Shown one piece after another: positions 1 through 6,419 of a DNA stretch of 15,691 nt. The DNA comes from an uncultured Bacilli bacterium (GTDB lineage: Bacteria; Bacillota_I; Bacilli_A; RF39; UBA660): the NCBI GenBank assembly GCA_948760655.1, contig CAQBKK010000025.1:1-15691 (forward strand). The letters are read 5' to 3'. The notes below the pieces were generated by a model. That model saw nothing but the letters and a program-made list of their open reading frames with translations. It was not told the origin of the DNA and did not search any database. Made by a program: the position numbers and the translations under genes. Each line of letters opens with the position of its first letter. The first letter of the stretch is position 1.

Positions 1-558
1 AAATTAGAATATCCTGTTTTTCTAGATGTTGAAAGTAAAAGACAAATGGCACTTCCTAAAGACAAACTAACAGAAATAGTAAAGTATTATTGTGAAGAAA
101 TGCAACGTGAAGGCTATTATGTAGGTATTTATTCCAATTTATATCGCTTTAAAAGTAACTTAGATTCAGAAGAGTTAGATGTCTATGACAAGTGGGTTGC
201 AGAATGGAATAGTCGTTTTACTTATGAAGGACGTGCTGGAATGTGGCAAAATACTTCTTATGAGAGAATTTCTGGAATAGAAGGAAGAGTAGATGGGGAT
301 GTAGCTTTCTATGATTATCCTAAAATAATAAAAGATGCAGGTTTAAATCATTTAGAAGAAAAACGCTTAAAATACCATACAGGAGAAAAAGTATTTGTAA
401 CTGGAAACGTATATGAAGATGATAATGCTTCTATAGTAAAAGAACATGTATGTGACATAGAATTTACAATAGAAAGTACAGACGAATCAGCCAAAGCACC
501 ATATAAAATAAGTGAAGGATATGTAATGGCAGATTCTATTTATATGAAATGCGACTAA
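1..558 (+). CDS. GH25-family lysozyme, 3' part, with a C-terminal SH3-like domain
   Basis: The reading frame is open from base 1, so the gene begins before the window and about 185 codons are visible. The visible start reads LEYPVFLDVES, the beta-strand that carries the acidic catalytic pair (D-x-E) of glycoside hydrolase family 25. It is followed by YYVGIYSN, KWVAEWN and GMWQNTS, then GRVDGDVAFYDYP, which matches the usual GH25 end (W-Q-Y-T-S, then G-x-V-D-x-N/D). GH25 enzymes cut the N-acetylmuramic acid to N-acetylglucosamine bond of peptidoglycan outside the cell. The last 70 residues or so (YHTGEKVFVTGNVYEDD... ending in a YVMADSIY segment) resemble the small SH3-like modules that follow GH25 domains in Bacillota. 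The signal peptide, if any, lies outside the window. An internal ATG at 46 is not the start, because the catalytic strand lies upstream of it. Family call is firm; cell-wall remodelling versus prophage lysin cannot be decided here. Confidence 0.9.
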   Translation, partial: KLEYPVFLDVESKRQMALPKDKLTEIVKYYCEEMQREGYYVGIYSNLYRFKSNLDSEELDVYDKWVAEWNSRFTYEGRAGMWQNTSYERISGIEGRVDGDVAFYDYPKIIKDAGLNHLEEKRLKYHTGEKVFVTGNVYEDDNASIVKEHVCDIEFTIESTDESAKAPYKISEGYVMADSIYMKCD

Positions 559-591
559 AAAAACATTCTAAAAAAATTAGGATGTTTTTTT
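558..591 (+). terminator. Rho-independent terminator after the lysozyme gene
   Basis: A 12-bp arm (A6-CATTCT) pairs with AGGATG-T6 around a 9-nt A-rich loop, with one G-U wobble. The stem ends in a T run. It overlaps the end of the convergent minus-strand gene. Read from the other strand the wobble becomes an A-C mismatch, so termination may be weaker in that direction. Confidence 0.8.
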
Positions 592-1975
592 ACTTCATAA
601 TCTCTTTTAAAGGTTGTTCCCACTTTTCTAATTCTTGAAAACAATTTTTTGCTTTTTCGATTTCTAATTTATTCATAGTAACGTATCCACGAGAAGTTCC
701 ATCACTTGGTAAATCGACCAAAAGTGCATAGTTATCAATTCCTATCCAACCATTTTCTATAATTCCAAGCAAATGATTATGTTTCTCTTTTAACTCGTTT
801 AAATCTACAAAATAACTTTGAATTTTAGGACTAGATAAATACCTTTTAATATAAGGATTTTTTTTATAGGCGTTCGCTTTTTCTTTTTCAAAAATAAAAA
901 TACGTTTGATTTTTACACCTCGTTCTGCCGCATCGAAATTACTTTGAATAAACTTTCTTTCCGCAGGCTCCTCGTTCCATTCATTTTCCATCATTGTCGA
1001 AACTATCCACATAGTAGAACCAGCTTTCGTTTCCCTAAAATACTTATCTAAAATCTTATAAAATTTTCCTGAATCTAAATCTTCTGTTCTTGATTGAGAA
1101 TCCATTGATAAATACCCGCCATCAGAAACTAAAGAACTACCATTCGTATACTTGTGCCTTGTAAGCATTAGAAAAATATCGTCCGCGATTTCAAAAGGAT
1201 TTCCAAGACGTTTCATGGGAATAGAATCTTTGGCTTTGTTAAAAGTAGCATCACTTTCCATAACACCACCAATCCATCCAGCCATTAAAGAATTAATACG
1301 AACTCCATACATTTCTGTAAAAACATTCGCATAAGTTTGCACCAAATTAACTTTTGCTGCCTGACTAGAAGCATAAGCACTTACTCCAAAAGAGCCACGA
1401 TAAGCTTCAATACTATTTACCATAACAATACTTGACTCATAATTCATTTTTTTGACCAACTCTCGTACCAATAAATTAGCAGCAAACACATTTACTTTAA
1501 AACTATTCTCAAACTGATCATAATCAAAATCCAAAACGTCTTCCATTTGAAAATAAATTTCCATAAAAACAAATCCAAAAATATCCTCTTGAATGCTATC
1601 GGTTACAAAAAGCAAATTTTCACGATTAAAATAATCTACTTCTTTTAAAAGAATATCTTTTTCTTTTAATTCTTCATCAATAACACTTTCTTTTTGGTAA
1701 AGTCCAATAATTCTATATCCAGCATCTAACAAAATTTTACATAAGCTTTTTCCAATATCAGAATTAATACCAGCAATAACAACAACCTTTTTATCTTCAC
1801 TTTCCTTAAATAAAGCATTTCTTTTATCTAATGGTTTATGTGCCTCTTTAGGTATATTCCAACACATCCCATTTTTTATTGCGCCAGGAATACGTCCATC
1901 TTGAATCAAATGGATAATTCTTCTCTCACTAATTCCCCATAACTCTGCTGTTTGTTTCACCGTTAAATATTCCAT
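590..1975 (-). CDS. HTH-SDR fusion protein: MerR-like HTH, degenerate short-chain dehydrogenase fold, unknown C-terminal domain
   Basis: This 461-residue protein has three parts. Residues 1-50 (YLTVKQTAELWGISERRI, then DGRIPGAIKNG and WNIPKEAHKP) are a MerR/excisionase-type winged HTH of the kind common in Bacillota. Residues about 63-292 form a Rossmann-fold SDR: strand VVVIAG, glycine motif G69-x3-D73-x-G75 (the usual middle Gly is Asp), N162, S188, Y201, and the tail GSSLVSDGGY typical of SDRs. The catalytic Lys of YxxxK is Gln205, and no NNAG motif is visible. Residues about 300-461 match nothing I recognise; they contain a KIKRIFIFEKEK strand and a GWIGIDNYALLVD segment. Inference: a transcription factor using a nucleotide-binding SDR fold as a sensor rather than an enzyme. 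The start is supported by AGGTGAT five bases upstream. The next gene, ku, diverges. Confidence 0.8.
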   Translation of the reverse strand: MEYLTVKQTAELWGISERRIIHLIQDGRIPGAIKNGMCWNIPKEAHKPLDKRNALFKESEDKKVVVIAGINSDIGKSLCKILLDAGYRIIGLYQKESVIDEELKEKDILLKEVDYFNRENLLFVTDSIQEDIFGFVFMEIYFQMEDVLDFDYDQFENSFKVNVFAANLLVRELVKKMNYESSIVMVNSIEAYRGSFGVSAYASSQAAKVNLVQTYANVFTEMYGVRINSLMAGWIGGVMESDATFNKAKDSIPMKRLGNPFEIADDIFLMLTRHKYTNGSSLVSDGGYLSMDSQSRTEDLDSGKFYKILDKYFRETKAGSTMWIVSTMMENEWNEEPAERKFIQSNFDAAERGVKIKRIFIFEKEKANAYKKNPYIKRYLSSPKIQSYFVDLNELKEKHNHLLGIIENGWIGIDNYALLVDLPSDGTSRGYVTMNKLEIEKAKNCFQELEKWEQPLKEIMK

Positions 1976-1995
1976 ATTGCATCACCTATCTATAT

Positions 1996-2022
1996 ATTAT
2001 ACCGATTTAGGAACAATAGCAA
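1996..2022 (-). promoter_or_regulatory. Probable sigma-A promoter of the HTH-SDR gene
   Basis: On the minus strand a perfect TATAAT lies at 2001-1996. A weak -35 (TTGCTA, 2022-2017) is 15 bp upstream. Transcription would begin close to the ribosome binding site at about 1981-1987, giving a very short leader. Confidence 0.5.
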
Positions 2023-2105
2023 GTGTTTTTATGTTCACACTATTTTTAAGAAATAAAAATTGAATAAAAAAAATACTTCCAAGCCATAATTAGTTAGGTG
2101 ATAAA

Positions 2106-2852
2106 ATGGCAAATACCCATAGTGCAATCTCATTTGGCTTAGTAAACATTCCTGTTATTTATAATCCAGTCGTAAAAAACAACGATACTTCATTTAACCA
2201 ATTACACAAAAAATGTGGCTCCCGTATTCACTACCAAAAATATTGTGACCATTGCAAGAAAATAGTAAGAGAACCAGAAATAATAAAAGGATACGAATAC
2301 GAAAAAGGAGAATATGTAACTTTTACAAAAGACGAACTTGCTGGACTACAAATTGACTCCAAAGACAACATTGAAATCATCGCTTTTGTTCCTGAAAGTG
2401 AAATTAATTCCTATTACTATGAAAAAAGTTATATTTTAACAACAGAAAAGAAATCAAAAGCTTATTCCTTATTTTTAGAAGTTTTAAAAAAATCGAAAAA
2501 AGTAGCCATTGCTAAAACAACCATGAGTAGCAAATTTTATTATTGCTTATTAAAATATATGGAGGGAAATATCTTGCTGTCTACAATGTACTTTGAAGAA
2601 GAAATAAACATTCCAGAAAGTACAGTAGAATCAAAATTTACAAAACAAGAATTGGAACTTGCTATGCAACTTGTCGAACATCTATCTGATCATTTTAAAC
2701 CAGAAGAATACAAAGATGAGTACCAAAGTAGTATCAAAAAAGCAATAGAAGAAAAAATAGAAGGAAAGCCAATTCTGAAAAAAACAAAGAAAAAGCAACC
2801 AACTATGAAAGATTTAGTAACTTCCCTACAAAAAAGTTTGGAAGTGTCATAA
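2106..2852 (+). CDS. ku: Bacterial Ku, non-homologous end-joining DNA-end-binding protein
   Basis: Ku forms a homodimeric ring around broken DNA ends and recruits the NHEJ ligase. The 248-residue protein shows the family's conserved opening (SAISFGLVNIPV), then FNQLHKKCGSRIHYQKYC and the signature KGYEYEKGEYVTFTKDEL at about 61-78. Cys37, Cys47 and Cys50 form a small zinc-knuckle-like cluster. The tail is Lys-rich (KKTKKK), typical of bacterial Ku DNA-tethering extensions. TTAGGTGAT lies about five bases before the ATG and supports the start. No clear promoter is visible in the 130-bp divergent region. The ligase gene follows without a gap, so the two are almost certainly co-translated. Family assignment is secure. 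Confidence 0.95.
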   Translation: MANTHSAISFGLVNIPVIYNPVVKNNDTSFNQLHKKCGSRIHYQKYCDHCKKIVREPEIIKGYEYEKGEYVTFTKDELAGLQIDSKDNIEIIAFVPESEINSYYYEKSYILTTEKKSKAYSLFLEVLKKSKKVAIAKTTMSSKFYYCLLKYMEGNILLSTMYFEEEINIPESTVESKFTKQELELAMQLVEHLSDHFKPEEYKDEYQSSIKKAIEEKIEGKPILKKTKKKQPTMKDLVTSLQKSLEVS

Positions 2853-3734
2853 ATGAAATTTGGAAATTTTTTCGCACCTATGTTATTACATGAAGTGGAA
2901 GAATCTTTTGATTCCTCCGACTTTTTATATGAATTAAAATTTGATGGAATACGTGCAACCATCCATGTTGGATCCAATACTTTTTGTATCTTTAGTCGAA
3001 GAGGGAAAGAAATGACAAACATTTATCCTGAACTAAAAGAAATTCAAAAATTAGTGAGTGTAAATACAATATTTGATGGAGAAATTGTCTTATTTGAAAA
3101 AGGAAAACCAAATTTCTCTAAATTACAAGAAAGAAGTCATTTAAAAGAAAAAACAAAAATAAAGCATTTTGCTGAAAACCATCCTGTATGTTTTATCGCT
3201 TTTGATTGTTTATACCAAGAAAGAGACTTGACTAAGAAGCCATTAATAGAACGAAAAAAAATACTAGATAAAATTCCAGACAATGACTATTTTATTAAAT
3301 CCCTTTATATTTTAAAAGAAGGAAAAAAATTATTTCAAAAAGTACAAGAAAAAGACTTAGAAGGAATAGTTGCTAAAAAACAAGATAGTACATACGAAAT
3401 AGGAATACGTACCAAAGATTGGATAAAAATTAAAAATTGGAAACATGAAACATTTTATGTCGGAGGATACCAAGAGGACAATAGCAAACCAATGGTGACA
3501 TTATTCCTAGGAGAATACAAAGAAAATAAACTTCACTATGTGGGAAAAGTAATGGTAGGAAAGAAAAATAAATTTTATAAAAAACTTATCGAAACAAAAG
3601 AAATGAAAACTAGCCCTTTTTACAATTTCAAAGAAGAAAGTATTAAATATTTAAAACCCTCGCTAACTTGTGAAGTAACTTATTTAGAGCGAACAGAAAA
3701 TAATCATTTACGAGAAGCTGTGTTTAAAAAATAA
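2853..3734 (+). CDS. ATP-dependent DNA ligase of the LigD/NHEJ type (ligase domain only)
   Basis: This 293-residue enzyme seals DNA breaks using ATP, presumably with the Ku encoded immediately upstream. Nucleotidyltransferase motifs occur in order: motif I ELKFDGIR (adenylated Lys29), motif Ia FSRRGKEMT (48-55), motif III FDGEIV (Glu77), motif IIIa FIAFDCLY (114-121), motif IV EGIVAKK (170-176) and motif V WIKIKNW (190-196). An OB-fold region (about 200-293) follows. There is no polymerase/primase or phosphoesterase domain, unlike the multidomain LigD of mycobacteria or pseudomonads and the ligase-polymerase fusion of Bacillus. The ATG directly abuts the Ku stop codon, and GGAAG about nine bases before it is a usable ribosome binding site inside ku. 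Confidence 0.93.
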   Translation: MKFGNFFAPMLLHEVEESFDSSDFLYELKFDGIRATIHVGSNTFCIFSRRGKEMTNIYPELKEIQKLVSVNTIFDGEIVLFEKGKPNFSKLQERSHLKEKTKIKHFAENHPVCFIAFDCLYQERDLTKKPLIERKKILDKIPDNDYFIKSLYILKEGKKLFQKVQEKDLEGIVAKKQDSTYEIGIRTKDWIKIKNWKHETFYVGGYQEDNSKPMVTLFLGEYKENKLHYVGKVMVGKKNKFYKKLIETKEMKTSPFYNFKEESIKYLKPSLTCEVTYLERTENNHLREAVFKK

Positions 3735-3761
3735 AAAATTTGACAGGAATTGTCGAATTGC

Positions 3762-3789
3762 TTGCTAAGAAAAAAATAAACATTATAAA
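3762..3789 (+). promoter_or_regulatory. Possible promoter in the gap after the ligase gene
   Basis: TTGCTA (3762-3767) and TATAAA (3784-3789) are 16 bp apart. They would start a transcript just before the possible small membrane-protein frame at 3814. The elements are imperfect and could be chance in AT-rich DNA. Confidence 0.25.
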
Positions 3790-3813
3790 TAACCAACCGT
3801 GTTATGAGTGTGA

Positions 3814-3972
3814 GTGTCGCCTTATGGATTTTGGCCTTTTCTGGTGATTTGGTTTTCGAAAAGGAAGAGAGGAAGTAAGGATAGGAAACAAGAAAATAGT
3901 TTTCTTCGAGTAATAATAATTTTGTTAATTGTAATAATATTACTTTTAACATTAAAAATGACGCTTTGTTAG
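3814..3972 (+). CDS. Possible small membrane protein (about 52 residues), unrecognised
   Basis: A GTG-initiated frame encodes a short aromatic N-terminus (SPYGFWPFLVIWF), a strongly basic stretch (SKRKRGSKDRK) and a hydrophobic helix long enough to cross the membrane (RVIIILLIVIILLLTLK). The first half is visibly richer in G than its surroundings. Against it: no good Shine-Dalgarno, and a competing 24-codon ATG frame at 3804-3878. I cannot name a family. A bulged hairpin at 3973-3991 follows the stop but has no U tail. The rest of this roughly 380-nt gap shows only a single TTATCCACA (3992-4000) and the promoter of the next gene. Confidence 0.3.
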   Translation: MSPYGFWPFLVIWFSKRKRGSKDRKQENSFLRVIIILLIVIILLLTLKMTLC

Positions 3973-4081
3973 CGCCCTAAACACTTAGGCGTTATCCACA
4001 TAAATAACACCTTACATTTATACTATATACGATAATGTATTTTAATACAACTCTTTTTTCATAAAATTATTGAAATATATG

Positions 4082-4090
4082 TGTTAAAAT
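4082..4090 (+). promoter_or_regulatory. Extended -10 promoter element of the S51 peptidase gene
   Basis: TGTTAAAAT fits TGn-TAtAaT. No -35 stands out, as is common with extended -10 promoters. The same layout occurs upstream of the genes at 12336 and 13086. Confidence 0.45.
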
Positions 4091-4114
4091 GTATGTAGAA
4101 AGAGAGAAGAAAGA

Positions 4115-4663
4115 ATGAAAAAAATACTATTAACAAGTGCAGGCTTCGAAAACAAGAACATACAAAATAAATTTATGGAATTAGTAGAAAAAGAACCTAA
4201 AAAAATAAAAGCCCTTTTTATTACTACTGCTGCGATAGAACCTGATGCTATAATGGTACTTCCAAAATGTTTAGAAGATTTACTAAATTGTGGTATCTCA
4301 AAGGAAAATATAACCATTTACGATATGCATAAAAAAATGGAAATAAATGAATTACAAAAATACGATGCCCTTTATGTCTGCGGTGGTAAAACCTCTTATT
4401 TGATAGAACGTATAAATGAAATTAATTTTAAAGATATACTTGACGAATATACTACAAATGGCGGAATCTATATCGGAGTAAGTGCAGGAAGTGTTGCAGC
4501 AAGTGGAACCTACAAAAATGGTTTGAATTTTATCGAAAATAAAATAGAAGTCCATTGCAAGAAAGGTTCTTCAATTGGCAAAATAACCAATTTAGATACT
4601 TTGTACTTGACCAATAACCAAGCCATACTAATAACTGAGGAAGAAAATAGTATTATAGAATAA
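4115..4663 (+). CDS. Small S51-family (PepE / cyanophycinase-like) serine peptidase
   Basis: The family has a class-I glutamine-amidotransferase-like fold with a Ser-His nucleophile system and cleaves dipeptides or related small substrates in the cytoplasm. The sequence shows KKILLTSAGFENKNIQ at the N-terminus, LFITTAA, the strand DALYVCGGKTSYL before the nucleophile elbow, and the elbow itself GVSAGS (nucleophile Ser123). A His147 follows at the position where the catalytic His is expected. At 182 residues it is shorter than E. coli PepE (about 229), so substrate specificity cannot be inferred. An AGAGAG run precedes the start. It is monocistronic, with its own promoter element and a strong shared terminator. 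Confidence 0.82.
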   Translation: MKKILLTSAGFENKNIQNKFMELVEKEPKKIKALFITTAAIEPDAIMVLPKCLEDLLNCGISKENITIYDMHKKMEINELQKYDALYVCGGKTSYLIERINEINFKDILDEYTTNGGIYIGVSAGSVAASGTYKNGLNFIENKIEVHCKKGSSIGKITNLDTLYLTNNQAILITEEENSIIE

Positions 4664-4714
4664 CAAGGTGAAGTTATACAAAAAAATACAACTTTAGTTT
4701 TTAATTATAAATAT

Positions 4715-4747
4715 AAAAATACCATCAACAAAAAATGGTATTTTTTT
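4715..4747. terminator. Bidirectional terminator between the S51 peptidase and the oapA-like gene
   Basis: AAAAATACCAT pairs perfectly with ATGGTATTTTT (11 bp) around a 9-nt loop, followed by a T run. A and T tracts on both sides let it work for both convergent genes. A weaker hairpin (AAGTT/AACTT) lies at about 4671-4696. Confidence 0.9.
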
Positions 4748-4755
4748 AAGTCTTT

Positions 4756-5265
4756 TTACTTACTAAAAATTTGCATAATCTTTCCAGCGATTAGTAAAAT
4801 AGCATCACTTTTCTTAGTAGCGATATTTTTGAAATAAGCCTTTCCACCTACCGTAATAGCAGAAATGAACGAAGTCACTAGAATGGTAGAAAAAAGTACA
4901 TTCATTTGTAGTGTAAGGGTAAGATAAAGAGTTAAAGAGGCACCCAAACTTCCACTAACAATTCCACAAATATCTCCCACAATATCGTTGCAAATACTAG
5001 AAACTTTTGTACTATTTTTAATTAACTTTAAAGAAGCACGTGCAGAATTTATTTTTTTAGCACTCATTGCATGAAAAGGAGCTTCTTCTGCTGTCAAAAC
5101 AGCTACTCCAACCATATCAAACAAAATACCTATACCAATAACAACTAGTAAAATAACAACCAATAAAATCACATTAAAGTCAGACACAAAAGAAGAAAGT
5201 CCACTAAAAATAGCAGACAATAAAAAAGAAATTAAAAATACTTGCAATATCCATTTATTTTTCAT
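4756..5265 (-). CDS. oapA: OapA-like (OLE RNA-associated) small multi-pass membrane protein
   Basis: The 169-residue protein has about four hydrophobic segments: about 5-27, 32-50, 96-118 and 122-142. Between the second and third is a soluble stretch, AEEAPFHAMSAKKINSARASLKLIKN, then ICNDIVGDICG with a D94-x3-D98 motif. Proteins like this are often auto-annotated as Mg2+/Co2+ transporter CorB, because they resemble the DUF21/CNNM membrane domain (the E-x-A-x-x-A/S and N-D-x-x-x-D pattern). From memory of the family, OapA binds OLE RNA and holds it at the membrane, and an OapA with changes in its conserved DxxxD is dominant-negative. Identification rests on these sequence features plus its position just downstream of a large structured RNA on the same strand. 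GGGAGTGA is a good ribosome binding site. No separate promoter fits into the 32 nt after the RNA terminator. If not OapA, it is a DUF21-like magnesium-related membrane protein. Confidence 0.72.
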   Translation of the reverse strand: MKNKWILQVFLISFLLSAIFSGLSSFVSDFNVILLVVILLVVIGIGILFDMVGVAVLTAEEAPFHAMSAKKINSARASLKLIKNSTKVSSICNDIVGDICGIVSGSLGASLTLYLTLTLQMNVLFSTILVTSFISAITVGGKAYFKNIATKKSDAILLIAGKIMQIFSK

Positions 5266-5297
5266 GCATATTCACTCCCATACTATATTTTTCGATG

Positions 5298-5320
5298 AAA
5301 AAAAGTTCCGAAGAACTTTT
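5298..5320 (-). terminator. cUUCGg-capped terminator closing the OLE-like RNA
   Basis: On the minus strand AAAAGTTC pairs with GAACTTTT (8 bp) around a TTCG loop closed by C-G, the very stable tetraloop. A T run follows directly. The oapA-like start codon is 32 nt further on. Confidence 0.85.
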
Positions 5321-5792
5321 ATAAACAATAGTTGTGGTATTTCACAAATTAATTTTACGGCTTAGGTCGAGTTGAATTTCTCTATTTTCTCTCCTTCGGT
5401 TACCCTCTGGCGATTTCCCCTTTATAGAAAATAATTAAATGTCACCATTTTAATTACTCGATTGCCACTTAGTCCGTACCTTAATCCTTGTGATGTTGAC
5501 ACTCTAGAGGTTTTCCCTGACATACTAAGAATAGTACTTATTCGCTTTTGCAATAGTGTTTTCAAAATAATTATCCCACACTACCACGCACGACATGTGC
5601 TTTTTATCGTTTCACGCGCCTCGATAAAAGGAGATTGGTTATATGCCATTATAACTTTCCTTAAATCTAAAATTATATACCCACCCTCATCTGGGCGAAG
5701 AAAGCAGAATATATAAAGTGCTCTTCACACAATTGGTAGATTTTTAGCCCTACCTTCATATTACCTCGTACGACTAGAATAATGCACCACGT
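5298..5792 (-). ncRNA. ole: Large structured non-coding RNA, probably OLE RNA
   Basis: The transcript is about 495 nt, bounded by a strong promoter and a strong terminator. No convincing protein is encoded on either strand: the 84-codon plus-strand frame at 5462 lacks a ribosome binding site and looks like no protein. Local GC is higher than in nearby intergenic DNA. Helices seen on the minus strand: TTTTATCG/CGATAAAA with a GGCGCGTGAA-type loop (about 5605-5632); TAATTAAA/TTTAATTA around ATGGTGACA (about 5432-5458); GTTATA/TATAAC (about 5637-5656); GAAGAGCA/TGCT(TT)CTTC (about 5697-5727); and GGTAG/CTACC (about 5735-5755). OLE is a rare Bacillota RNA usually near 600 nt, membrane-bound through OapA and usually encoded immediately upstream of oapA, as here. 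I did not see the RNase P, tmRNA, SRP or 6S core motifs. The OLE name depends mainly on size, structure and neighbour; a covariance-model search would settle it. Confidence 0.7.
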
Positions 5793-5798
5793 AACTAA

Positions 5799-5827
5799 AG
5801 TATAGCATATTTACACGAAAATGTCAA
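5799..5827 (-). promoter_or_regulatory. Strong sigma-A promoter of the OLE-like RNA
   Basis: On the minus strand a perfect TTGACA (5827-5822) is followed at the ideal 17-bp distance by TATACT (5804-5799). The predicted transcription start is near 5792. It is the best promoter in the window, as expected for an abundant RNA. Confidence 0.85.
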
Positions 5828-5944
5828 ACGCCTACGAAAAGCCTTGTAAGGAAATAAAAAAAGTGCTTAAGCTAGAGTTCCTTCGTTAATCATATACAAC
5901 TTTTCTTTTATTATATGATAATATATTCATATAGAGGAGGGCAT

Positions 5945-6402
5945 ATGAAAGGCCAATATTTAGAATTTATTAAAATAGAAAATGATAACAAAATGCACTA
6001 CAATATATTAAAAGAAATAGCAAATTCAACTCCATATTTAGGGAATTTAGAGCATATCCAACAATGACAATGAAATGGGGGGGGGGGTATAACTACTTAG
6101 TTAAAAACCGAGAAAGAATAATAGGATATGTAGGATTAAGTGGAATAATAGATACACCAATTGGTAAAACGGTATCTATTTATTATGCAATCTTAAAAGA
6201 ATACTATGGAAAAGGGTACGGAAAATTAATAGTAAATGAAATAGCACTGATTTTAAAAAAACAAAACAACGTTGATTTAATAATAGCAAATGTAGATAAC
6301 ACAAATATACACGGTTTGAAAACTATAAAATCTGCTAATTTTAAACAAATTCCCGAATTAAGTGATGAAGAAGAAACACAATTTCATAAAAAATTAAGAT
6401 AG
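5945..6402 (+). pseudogene. Disrupted GNAT-family N-acetyltransferase
   Basis: Two pieces lie in different frames. The first, from an ATG at 5945 with GAGGAGGG just before it, encodes 40 residues (MKGQYLEFIKIE... ending YLGNLEHIQQ) and stops at TGA 6065. The second (6064-6402) carries the recognisable GNAT core: YLVKNRERIIGYVGLSG, then the acetyl-CoA-binding loop EYYGKGYGK, VDNTNIHGLKTIKSANF and a charged tail. Between them is a run of 11 G (6077-6087). One more G would put the first frame in register with the GNAT core, but two TGA codons (6065, 6071) would still interrupt it. This suggests a decayed gene or an assembly error. The second piece alone lacks the first part of the fold. Possible substrates are unknown. 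The next gene converges, with only 17 nt between them. Confidence 0.6.
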
Positions 6403-6419
6403 AATTTCTAAAAAATATA

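Noticed and set aside
3992..4000. Perfect DnaA box as sign of a replication origin
   Set aside because: Only one box was found, with no cluster, no dnaA/dnaN and no AT-rich unwinding repeats.
5462..5716. 84-codon plus-strand open frame
   Set aside because: It lies inside the large minus-strand RNA, has no ribosome binding site, and its composition looks non-coding.
5298..5792. The large RNA as RNase P RNA, tmRNA, SRP RNA or 6S RNA
   Set aside because: I could not find the GAGGAAAGTCC-type core of RNase P, the tRNA-like ends and tag frame of tmRNA, or the SRP GGAAG-loop domain. The resemblance of GTACGAGGTAA to a piece of type B RNase P is short and at the wrong end.
6064..6076. TGA read as tryptophan (code 4), which would extend the first GNAT fragment
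   Set aside because: All other long genes use TGG for Trp and none is interrupted by TGA; TGA is also the natural stop of the HsdS-like gene.
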